The notes beneath the pieces are model-generated. The model worked only from the letters and a program-made list of their open reading frames with translations. It did not search any database and was not told the origin of the DNA. Positions 7,167 through 13,751 of a DNA stretch of 16,142 nt are shown in pieces. The DNA is from CAMDPA01 sp050186055 (lineage in GTDB: Bacteria; Pseudomonadota; Alphaproteobacteria; Rhizobiales; Hyphomicrobiaceae). The stretch's first letter is position 1. Each line of letters begins with the position of its first letter. The stretch covers positions 1 through 16,142 of the forward strand of contig JBFWYV010000093.1 of assembly GCA_050186055.1 (NCBI GenBank), in the 5' to 3' direction. The position numbers and the translations under genes were made by a program.

Positions 7167-8249
7167 TCAGAACCTGACGTTGTAGTTCTTGGTCAGGAAC
7201 GCGCGGACCCATGCGCGGGCTTCCGGCGCGATCGTGGTGGCTTGTGCATAGAGCTTCTCGCCGGCCGTGTCGGTCTGCTGCTCGTATTCGCCGATCACGA
7301 TGTCGCGCTTCTGCTTGTATTCGGGGTCCTGGCGCATCTTGCGAACCGCTGCGCGGTAGGCCTCGATGATGTCTTTCGGTGTCCCGACAGGCAACACCAG
7401 GAGTTTTTGCGCACCGAAGCCTGCAATCAGGAATGCTTTCATGACATTCCATTCGACACCTTCGGGCTTTTTGCCATGAACGATTTCGTAGGCTTCGGCG
7501 AAGTGCGGCAAGTCCTTGAAGTTGGGATCGCGGATCAGGTTGCCATTGTCGTCGAAGGCTCCCCAGCTGAACAGAGGGACAGCCTTGCCTTCCTTCACGA
7601 GCGGCAGGGAGTTTTTCAGATAGGCACTGGTGGTCTGATAGTCGATCGTGGCTTCGCCGCGTTCGAAGGCGAGCCGGCCGGGACCGCGGCCTTTCATGCC
7701 GAAGACGTGGTTCACGTCGAGGCCGAGCATGCGGAAGCCAAGCAGCGGCACAAGATCGAGAGAGGTTGCGCCTTGGCTGCCATAGGCGAGTTTCTGTCCC
7801 TTGATCTTGCCGAGGTCCTTGACCGATTTCACGCCGAACTTCGACGAGATATAGGCCACCCCGCCGGTGGGCGCGGCGAGAACGGGCACCCATTTCGTGT
7901 AGTCGTAGTGCACGCGCTTGTCGCCGAGCAGGTAGGGAAATTGCGTCGTTGCAGAGGTGCCGAGTGCATGCAGGCCGTCAGGCTTCGCCTTGGCGGCAAA
8001 CTGGTTGGTGCCGGTGATGGAGCCGCCGCCGGGAATATTCCGCACGACGATGGTCGGATTGCCCGGAAGATATTTCTGCAGGAACTGCACGTTGAAGCGG
8101 GCCCAGGCGTTGGACCCGCCGCCGGTCCCGAACGGGATCGTTAGCTCGATCGTCTTGCCCTTGAAATCGGCCGCGATGGCGGCAGTGCCGGAGCCGGCGG
8201 CCAAGCCGATCGCGATGAGCGAACCGGCACGAACGAATGACGTGATCAA
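7167..8249 (-). CDS. Tripartite tricarboxylate transporter substrate-binding protein (TctC/Bug family)
   Basis: The 360-residue product is an exported solute-binding protein of the TctC/Bug family. It has a signal peptide with a hydrophobic core at about 8-24 and a likely cleavage after AIA (residue 26). The mature part begins with the family's first strand and ligand loop, IPFGTGGGSNAWAR (38-51), then VVRNIPGGGSITGTNQF (68-84), the second conserved loop. The first loop has Asn where many Bug proteins have Asp in GGxxDxxAR. At 360 residues it is longer than the usual 320 or so. The start is TTG at 8249: GGGAGG sits 5 bases upstream, no ATG is available nearby, and an in-frame stop at 8295 limits extension. 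It would capture a carboxylate in the periplasm and pass it to the TctA-TctB permease encoded just downstream. Ligand unknown. Confidence 0.92.
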   Translation of the reverse strand: MITSFVRAGSLIAIGLAAGSGTAAIAADFKGKTIELTIPFGTGGGSNAWARFNVQFLQKYLPGNPTIVVRNIPGGGSITGTNQFAAKAKPDGLHALGTSATTQFPYLLGDKRVHYDYTKWVPVLAAPTGGVAYISSKFGVKSVKDLGKIKGQKLAYGSQGATSLDLVPLLGFRMLGLDVNHVFGMKGRGPGRLAFERGEATIDYQTTSAYLKNSLPLVKEGKAVPLFSWGAFDDNGNLIRDPNFKDLPHFAEAYEIVHGKKPEGVEWNVMKAFLIAGFGAQKLLVLPVGTPKDIIEAYRAAVRKMRQDPEYKQKRDIVIGEYEQQTDTAGEKLYAQATTIAPEARAWVRAFLTKNYNVRF

Positions 8250-8564
8250 CGTTTCCTCCCTGGTGAACGACCGGCGTGCCTGACAGGCTACCGGTCAGCG
8301 GCACCACGGCCTGCCTGTTTGGCTTGGTGTAGGGTGCCCCTTGTCAGTACCCTTCGGTGATACCCGGGAGCATGCGCGTCTGACAAACTGAAAAATAATG
8401 CCGCGTGCGTGAAATTACGTGAAAATGCTTATGATGATCGGTGTACCTGCCCCAATCGGACCGCACAGAGCTTAGTTCCGTCATCAACGGATGCCAGTGT
8501 CCCGATACCGAAGTTCGCCATACCTCGAATTCGGTGCATGCGGATTTATTTCGGAAAGGCTTCA
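8250..8564. promoter_or_regulatory. Divergent intergenic region, tctC-type gene and DUF4153 gene
   Basis: This 315-base stretch separates two diverging genes and should hold both promoters. I see no protein or RNA gene that I can support. Its centre (about 8385-8440) is AT-richer than its surroundings. It contains CGTGAAA at 8408-8414 and again at 8418-8424 (period 10 bases), a possible operator. AGGGT (8331-8335) and ACCCT (8349-8353) form a 5-bp dyad. No convincing -35/-10 pair could be picked by eye. The right end overlaps possible upstream starts of the DUF4153 gene (ATG 8538, GTG 8409). Confidence 0.45.
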
Positions 8565-10433
8565 GTGTCCCAGCTCGTGGATTGGATTGCGAAAGACGGC
8601 TTTGCCGATGCCGGCCGTGTATTCGCCAGATTTCCAGTGTCGGCGATCAGCGCCGTCCTCCTTACCTTGTTTGTGCTGTTCGACCTGCACGAGGCGAGCG
8701 CCGTACCCGCGTTCCTGAGGCTGCGGTTGCCGGCGCTCCTGGCCGCAGGCTTTCTCTGGGCCCTGGCTGTGGACCTCTTCGCCGAGAGGGCGGCTGTCTC
8801 CGCTGCTCGTTGGGGCCTGGCTGCGGGCGGACTGGCAGTGCTGGCAGCCCTGATCGCCTGGGCCGAGGCCGCCGATCTCAGCTACGGCATGCTCATGGCC
8901 GCCCTTATCCTGCTGTGCGGCCTGTCCGGGTATCTGCGCGGACCGTTCCGCAACGCGGAGTTCTGGCAGTTCAATCATCATTTCTGGATCAGTGCGCTGG
9001 TGGCTCTCGCCACGAGCCTGCTTTTCGCTACCGGGGTGTCGCTGATCTTCGAGAGCCTGAAGTACCTGTTCGGCATCGGGATGCCGACATGGCTGCACAC
9101 GAAAGTCTGGACCGTCGCGTTTGGTCTGGTCGCTCCGCTGAATTGGCTGGCGCTGGTGCCGAGGCAGCTCGACGTTCCGGTGCCGGAAGGCGAACAGCGC
9201 GAATTCACGAGCCGTGTCGTGGCGATGCTGGTGCGGTATCTGCTGGTTTCCTTGCTTCTGGTGTTTGCGCTGATCCTGCATGTCTATGCCGTCAAGATAT
9301 TGCTGGAATGGAGTCTGCCGAAGGGACGCCTGGGCTATATGGTCCTGACGTTCGCGGCGGTGCTCACCATCACCTCGTTCCTCGCTTTTCCGACGCGCAA
9401 CGCCGGAGGATGGCTGCTCGCCCGATACTGGCGCTGGTGGCCGATGCTGCTGCCGATACCGGTCGTTCTTCTGTTCATCGCCGTCTGGGAGCGCATCAGC
9501 CAATATGGCCTGACGGACGGGCGCTATTTCCTCGTGCTTGCCGGGATCTGGCTGGTCGCTCTGGTTGCAAGCGAGGTGCGCGGCGCCGGGCGCCGCGATC
9601 TGCGTTGGCCGGTGGGTCTGCTGGCGGGCTTACTGGCGCTGGCGGCTGTCGGTCCGTGGGGGCTGGTCGGTGCCTCGACGCGAGTGCAAGCTTCCGACCT
9701 CGCCGCGCGATTGGGCGCAGCCGGCCTGATCAAGGACGGCCGGGTTATCGACAGTCCGCGTGCGGAGACGGTGCTGGGCATCGGCGATCGCACCCGCGTC
9801 GGCGGCGCGATCCTCTACCTTGCCGAGCAGGGGCGGCTGAACCTGCTGCAGCCGCTGTTCGCGGGCGGTCTGGATGATCCATTCGCCAAGAGCCGGCCGT
9901 CCCGGCGCCCGGACACGGTGTGGCCATTCGCCAGGGCGCGGGCCGGCAGCCGCGACCGCGAACTGGCCCGGGACATTCGCCTGCGTCTTGGGCTCGGCCC
10001 TTCGGGCGCAGGCGGGCAGGTCAACCGTTTTGTCAACTTCAATGCACGACAGCCGCTGGTGATCGAAGTCGACGGAGCGCGCCGGTTGATCGGCATGCTG
10101 GCGGCAACCAAGCGACGGGGTGGCCTACCTCATCGGACGGCGGCGGGGCAGGATGCCTTCGTCGTCGAACTCGAAGCCGGCGCCGTCAATATCGTCGAGG
10201 TGAGCAGCGGTCGCATCGCCCGCTTCGATGCGGGGTCCAGCGAGATCCTGCGCGCGTCCATGCTGGCGACGGCCCGACAGGGAGGGACACGCGCCGGAGG
10301 GCTGGTCCGGCTCAGGCCGGTGGGCGGCGACCTCGATGCGGACATGCTCGTGGCGGGCGCGTCCGGCCGGCGAGGAGACGGAGACACCGTGGACCTGACG
10401 TCGGTAAGGTTCTGGCTATCGATCGCCAAGTAG
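8565..10433 (+). CDS. DUF4153 family integral membrane protein
   Basis: The product is about 622 residues from the chosen start. The first 370 or so residues hold roughly ten hydrophobic segments, including tightly packed stretches such as LLVSLLLVFALILHVYAV. The phrase RISQYGLTDGRYFLVLAGIWL after the main membrane block is typical of DUF4153 proteins. The last 250 residues are hydrophilic and probably form a soluble domain outside the bilayer. The family's function is unknown. The GTG at 8565 is preferred because GGAAAGG (8553-8559) precedes it by 5 bases; an ATG at 8538 in the same frame has no visible ribosome-binding site, and a GTG at 8409 would add an unlikely polar N-terminus. It diverges from the transporter genes and faces the Sel1-repeat gene, with no evident partner. 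Confidence 0.82.
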   Translation: MSQLVDWIAKDGFADAGRVFARFPVSAISAVLLTLFVLFDLHEASAVPAFLRLRLPALLAAGFLWALAVDLFAERAAVSAARWGLAAGGLAVLAALIAWAEAADLSYGMLMAALILLCGLSGYLRGPFRNAEFWQFNHHFWISALVALATSLLFATGVSLIFESLKYLFGIGMPTWLHTKVWTVAFGLVAPLNWLALVPRQLDVPVPEGEQREFTSRVVAMLVRYLLVSLLLVFALILHVYAVKILLEWSLPKGRLGYMVLTFAAVLTITSFLAFPTRNAGGWLLARYWRWWPMLLPIPVVLLFIAVWERISQYGLTDGRYFLVLAGIWLVALVASEVRGAGRRDLRWPVGLLAGLLALAAVGPWGLVGASTRVQASDLAARLGAAGLIKDGRVIDSPRAETVLGIGDRTRVGGAILYLAEQGRLNLLQPLFAGGLDDPFAKSRPSRRPDTVWPFARARAGSRDRELARDIRLRLGLGPSGAGGQVNRFVNFNARQPLVIEVDGARRLIGMLAATKRRGGLPHRTAAGQDAFVVELEAGAVNIVEVSSGRIARFDAGSSEILRASMLATARQGGTRAGGLVRLRPVGGDLDADMLVAGASGRRGDGDTVDLTSVRFWLSIAK

Positions 10434-10488
10434 CTGTGTAGCGCCGGCACCTGTCAGGGATGACCAATAGACGCCGGGGCAGGACGGC

Positions 10489-11676
10489 TCAGCGCAGGGC
10501 GCTTCCGACAATGGCAAGCTCGCGCCAGGTCTGGGCGTCGTGTTCCGCCTGCTGTAGATCGGCGGCCGTCATGCCGGCCACGATCTTGTCGAGCTTCTCG
10601 TCCTCGATTCCGGCATCCTTGGCGAGCAGATGCCATTTCGCAGCCTCTTTCAGGTTGCGCCGCATCGGCTTGCCTTCCGCCAGCAGGTGGGCCAGCCGGT
10701 TCTGGGCCCCGGCAACGCCTTTGCGGGCCGCGGCCCGCAGGTATTGCTCGGCGTACGGCCGATCCGCGTTGAGCCCGAGACCCTTGAACAGCATTACGGC
10801 GTATTCGAACAATGCTTCGGGCATTCCAAGCTCGGCTGCGCGTTTCAGCCAGACAGAGGCGAGATAGCCGTCGTAGGGCACACCGACGCCGTTCTGATAA
10901 AGCGCGGCAAGATCGTACTGCGCGGCTGCAATTCCCTTCTCGGCGGCATACCTCATATGCTGCGCGGCGCGATACGGGTTTTCCGGCTTGCCTTTCCCGC
11001 TCATGAAAAGAAGCGCCAGATTATAGTTGGCGTAAGGATGGCCCTTGAGCGCCGCGGCCTCGAACAGCTTGGCGGCGTTGTCGTAGTTCTTCGGCACGCC
11101 CTCGCCTTTGGCGTACATGACGCCGAGCAGGAATGCGCCTTCCGTATCGCCAAGATCTGCCGCGCGCTGGTACCATTTGGCCGCCAGTTGAAGATTGCGC
11201 GGCACGCCCAAGCCGTCGGCATGGATCCGGCCGACAAGCGTATAGGCTTGCGGCTCGCCCTTCTCTGCCGCCTTCTGGCCGAGCGCCAGAGCCGTCAGGT
11301 ATTCGGCGCGGTCAAAGGCATAGTAGGCGGGGTCGTCGCCACCTGCCGCCTTCGCGGCAGCGGTGGTTGCGGCCAGATCTTTCGTGCGCGATGCGGCCTT
11401 GGAGTTCGGCTTGAGGCGCTGGACGTCCTGGGCCGGTACGGTTCCTCGCAGCGGCTGCTTAACTTTCCGCTGCGGGCGGGCCTTCTTTCCAGGCTGCGGC
11501 TTCGGACTCGCGGCGGCAGGCTTGGCTGGCGGTGACGCGGGCGGGCTGCTGCCGGGCGCCGTGCGGGTGGACCACGAACTTGTTTCTGCCCGCGGCTGCG
11601 TCATGCCTGTCTGCAAAGCAAGCGTTGCCGCCAATACCATTGTTATCAGGGATCGCCGAACTGCCTGCCTGCGCAT
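10489..11676 (-). CDS. Exported Sel1-repeat (TPR-like) protein
   Basis: The 395-residue product starts with a signal peptide (MRRQAVRRSL, hydrophobic core 10-25, likely cleavage near residue 30). A low-complexity Pro/Ala/Lys/Ser-rich linker follows to about residue 110. From about 142 to 357 there are about six 36-residue Sel1-type repeats, recognisable by recurring AAKWYQRAADLG, AYTLVGRIHADGLGVPRN and AQYDLAALYQNGVGVP patterns. Sel1 repeats form alpha-solenoids that bind other proteins, so a periplasmic or envelope scaffold role is likely. The ATG at 11676 is chosen over an in-frame start at 11748 because GGGAGG lies 5 bases upstream, the signal peptide then sits at the N-terminus, and the longer version would overlap the previous gene. 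Only one base separates it from the upstream ThiE-like stop codon, so the two are translationally coupled. Confidence 0.88.
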   Translation of the reverse strand: MRRQAVRRSLITMVLAATLALQTGMTQPRAETSSWSTRTAPGSSPPASPPAKPAAASPKPQPGKKARPQRKVKQPLRGTVPAQDVQRLKPNSKAASRTKDLAATTAAAKAAGGDDPAYYAFDRAEYLTALALGQKAAEKGEPQAYTLVGRIHADGLGVPRNLQLAAKWYQRAADLGDTEGAFLLGVMYAKGEGVPKNYDNAAKLFEAAALKGHPYANYNLALLFMSGKGKPENPYRAAQHMRYAAEKGIAAAQYDLAALYQNGVGVPYDGYLASVWLKRAAELGMPEALFEYAVMLFKGLGLNADRPYAEQYLRAAARKGVAGAQNRLAHLLAEGKPMRRNLKEAAKWHLLAKDAGIEDEKLDKIVAGMTAADLQQAEHDAQTWRELAIVGSALR

Positions 11677-11677
11677 T

Positions 11678-12388
11678 TCAGCCTCCCGCCGCGGTGCGGG
11701 GATGACCCGCAGCGATCCCGGCAATGGCTGCAACGCGCGCAGCGGCATCGGCGGGCGAGGTGCCGGCTGTCAGTGTCACGGCGACAAAATCGACATCGGC
11801 CGCGACCAGTTCTGCGGCTTCTCCGGGAGAGCCGATATCGAATGCGACGCAGGGGACCTGCGTGACCTCCGCCCACCATCGGATCAGCTCCAGCCTGGCG
11901 GTCCGCATCTGGCTGTCGTCCTCTCCATGCCGGGACTCCGAGGGCCGGAAGCCGATGTAGTCTGCGCCTGCTTCGGCCAGCGACATCGCATCGTGGCGTG
12001 ATGTTCCGGCTTCGGCGCCGACGATTGATCCGGAGGCAAGGGTCTCGCGCGCAATCACGTATTCGTCGAGGGCGTTCGCCATCCAGTCGAGATGGATGCC
12101 GTCCGCATTGAGCTTGCGGGAAAGCCGGGTGTTGCCGGCGACGAGGACGGCGGCGCCACGCGCCTGCCCGATATCGACGAGCTGACGCGCCGCCTCGATA
12201 TCGATGGTCTCGCCTGCAATCGCCCGAAGCAGGACGCATTCCACGCGCGCGGCTCCCAGTGCCGCTCCCAGCAGACCGGCAGCAGCAGCACCGACCTCAA
12301 GCTCCAGATATAAGCCGGCCGACAAGACGCCTATGCCTTTCCCCGCAATCCGTGCGCGTTCGCTGCACCGGGCCGCGAACCGCCGCAT
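11678..12388 (-). CDS. Thiamine phosphate synthase-like (ThiE/TenI family) protein
   Basis: The 236-residue product has the TIM-barrel pattern of the ThiE/TenI family. Conserved pieces are LYLELE at the first strand (27-32), VECVLLR (49-55), ADGIHLD (95-101), SRHDAMSLAEAGADYIGF (130-147) and a last strand DVDFVAV (198-204). ThiE joins hydroxymethylpyrimidine diphosphate to thiazole phosphate. Several positions expected in true ThiE are changed: there is no LVTD after the first strand, the LRxK lysine is replaced (LLRAIAG), and GFGPxFPT reads GFRPSES. It may therefore be a TenI-like or repurposed member and not a working synthase. No other thiamine gene is nearby. The start at 12388 lacks a strong ribosome-binding site; a TTG at about residue 22 is an alternative. 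The 3' end is coupled to the Sel1-repeat gene with one base between them. Family is fairly sure, activity doubtful. Confidence 0.75.
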   Translation of the reverse strand: MRRFAARCSERARIAGKGIGVLSAGLYLELEVGAAAAGLLGAALGAARVECVLLRAIAGETIDIEAARQLVDIGQARGAAVLVAGNTRLSRKLNADGIHLDWMANALDEYVIARETLASGSIVGAEAGTSRHDAMSLAEAGADYIGFRPSESRHGEDDSQMRTARLELIRWWAEVTQVPCVAFDIGSPGEAAELVAADVDFVAVTLTAGTSPADAAARVAAIAGIAAGHPRTAAGG

Positions 12389-12504
12389 GAGGACAGCCTA
12401 TCAACTCCAAATCGGTCGAAAAAGCGACAACGCCATCCGGCAGCATTGCGCTCTGCACAACTTCTAATGTTTAATGTGAGCATAGTTCTTTAGGTTTATG
12501 GATA

Positions 12505-12521
12505 TTAACCACAATTTTACC
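12505..12521. promoter_or_regulatory. CtrA-like binding site
   Basis: The sequence TTAA-CCACAAT-TTTACC matches the alphaproteobacterial CtrA consensus TTAA-N7-TTAAC at all but one of the eight core half-site bases. It lies in an AT-rich island (about 12460-12535) inside a GC-rich divergent intergenic region, 136 bases before the peptidase ATG and about 117 bases from the ThiE-like start. The match is visible; binding is a hypothesis. Confidence 0.35.
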
Positions 12522-12656
12522 AGATAGTTTTGTCAGCAACCCGTTGGCTGATAGGTGCCGCCGCGTTGCGGTGTGTGCCGGTCGCTGGTGGCGGGAGCCA
12601 GTGGCACATGCCGAACCTTGGGCAGCGCCTCGGGCGCGACGGGAAAGGACAACGAA

Positions 12657-13046
12657 ATGATCCGTGGTATTGGACTGGCGCTCGCGGGCGCCACGCTAGG
12701 GGCTGTTGTGCTGACTTCCGCAGCGGATGCACGGGGGGCCTCGACCAGCCGAAGCTGCCTCACCTCTCCGGCCCGCGCTCTGCTGAAACGCATCGAAGCC
12801 CGCTTTGGCCACGTGACGATCGTCTCCACCTGCCGGCCGGGCGCGAGGATCGCGGGCACGGGCCGTATCTCGCGGCACGCCAGCGGCAATGCCGTCGATT
12901 TCCTGACGCCGTCCGGCAAGAAGCGAGCGGTGGTGCGCTGGCTGATCGCCAACCACAGGTCGGGCGGTGTCATGACCTACCGCGGCATGAACCATATCCA
13001 CGTCGACATCGGACCGCGCTTCGTGTCGCTCGGCGCGCGCGGCTGA
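12657..13046 (+). CDS. Exported M15/YcbK-like D-Ala-D-Ala carboxypeptidase family protein
   Basis: The 129-residue product has a signal peptide (core 5-21, likely cleavage after ADA at residue 25) and one small domain of the peptidase M15_3/YcbK type. The zinc-binding pattern is visible: SRHASGNAVD gives H74 and D81, and NHIHVD gives H113 and H115, with H115 the likely third ligand. C34 and C59 could form a disulfide in the periplasm. Relatives cleave peptidoglycan peptide cross-links or stem peptides, so this is likely a cell-wall remodelling enzyme. It is among the shorter members of the family. The ATG at 12657 is preceded by GGAAAGGA (about 12642-12649); in-frame upstream starts (for example 12555) would bury the signal peptide. 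The upstream AT-rich segment has a CtrA-like site, which would fit cell-cycle control of a wall enzyme. Confidence 0.85.
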   Translation: MIRGIGLALAGATLGAVVLTSAADARGASTSRSCLTSPARALLKRIEARFGHVTIVSTCRPGARIAGTGRISRHASGNAVDFLTPSGKKRAVVRWLIANHRSGGVMTYRGMNHIHVDIGPRFVSLGARG

Positions 13047-13051
13047 CATCT

Positions 13052-13080
13052 GCCGGTCTTGCCGTGCTTGATCGGCCGGC
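13052..13080. terminator. Possible terminator between convergent peptidase and moaB genes
   Basis: GCCGG (13052-13056) pairs with CCGGC (13076-13080) across a 19-base loop in the 38-base gap between two convergent stop codons. There is no T tract, so this rests on position and the dyad alone. Confidence 0.2.
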
Positions 13081-13084
13081 GTTC

Positions 13085-13624
13085 TCAGGAGCGCCGGTGC
13101 TCCTCCAGGCGCGGCATGATCTCCACGAAATTGCACGGCCGATGGCGGTTGTCGAACTGCCATTTGAGGATGCCGCCCCATGCATCCTTGCAGGCGCCGG
13201 GCGAGCCGGGCAGGCAGAAGATATAGGTGCCCTGCGCGAGACCGCCGCAGGCACGGCTTTGGATGGTCGAGGTCTCGATCTTCTGGAACGAGATCAGGTG
13301 AAAGACGGTGGAGAAGCCGTCGATCTCCTTCTCGAACAGAGGTTTGACGGCCTCCGGCGTCACATCCCGGCCGGTGAAGCCGGTGCCGCCGGTAGTGATC
13401 ACGACATCGACCGTCGGGTCATCGATCCAGTGCCGTATCCTTGAGCGGATCTCCTCGACATCGTCCTTGACGATGGCGCGGTCCGCAAGTCGATGGCCGT
13501 CGGCTTCAATCATCCCGGCCAGCGTCGATCCGGACTTGTCGGATGCCAGATCGCGGCTGTCCGACACCGTCAGGACGGCGAAGCGGACGGGAATGAAGGG
13601 GCGGGTTTCGTCGAGTCGGGGCAT
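13085..13624 (-). CDS. moaB: Molybdenum cofactor biosynthesis protein, MoaB/MogA type
   Basis: The 179-residue product belongs to the MoaB/MogA family, which adenylates molybdopterin ahead of molybdenum insertion (some MoaB members are less active or inactive in this step). Visible motifs are VLTVSDSRDLASDKSG (17-32), TTGGTG (77-82) followed by GRDVTPEAV (85-93) with the expected Asp at 87, and LPGSPGA (138-144) near the end. Length is normal for the family. The ATG at 13622-13624 has TAGGA about 10 bases upstream. It ends close to the convergent M15 peptidase gene. A molybdenum hydroxylase large subunit is encoded about 8 kb away in the window, which would need this cofactor. However, moaB-type genes commonly stand alone, so a direct link is not proven. 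Confidence 0.9.
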   Translation of the reverse strand: MPRLDETRPFIPVRFAVLTVSDSRDLASDKSGSTLAGMIEADGHRLADRAIVKDDVEEIRSRIRHWIDDPTVDVVITTGGTGFTGRDVTPEAVKPLFEKEIDGFSTVFHLISFQKIETSTIQSRACGGLAQGTYIFCLPGSPGACKDAWGGILKWQFDNRHRPCNFVEIMPRLEEHRRS

Positions 13625-13701
13625 GGCAGGCGTTCCTAACGGGCAAGCGGGGCTGGCACGTCATGCTAGCCCACTTGGCCAATGACTTCACGTCCTGGCT
13701 T

Positions 13702-13729
13702 TGGTGCGTTGCAATCTGGTGCGTTGCAA
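13702..13729. repeat. Perfect 13-bp tandem direct repeat
   Basis: TGGTGCGTTGCAA occurs at 13702-13714 and 13717-13729, separated by TC (period 15). It lies in the 127-base gap between the nitroreductase stop and the moaB start, about 78-105 bases upstream of moaB. A recent small duplication or a two-site operator are both possible. TTGGCCAA at 13675-13682 is a separate 8-bp palindrome in the same gap. Confidence 0.6.
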
Positions 13730-13751
13730 GGAGACCTGCTCGTGCCCGCGG

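Noticed and set aside
7242..8144. Open plus-strand frame of 300 codons
   Set aside because: It is antisense to the tctC-type gene, which has a signal peptide and family motifs; the antisense product matches nothing I recognise.
8562..9503. Open minus-strand frame of 313 codons
   Set aside because: It is antisense to the membrane segments of the DUF4153 gene; its Gln/Arg/His-rich composition is that of complemented hydrophobic codons.
12575..12607. Imperfect dyad GTGCC...GGCAC in the peptidase leader as a riboswitch
   Set aside because: The stems are 4-5 bp with irregular internal loops, and no known riboswitch core is visible.
12530..13444. Plus-strand frame of 304 codons running across the peptidase and moaB genes
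   Set aside because: It overlaps one real gene in another frame and another in antisense; both have clear motifs.
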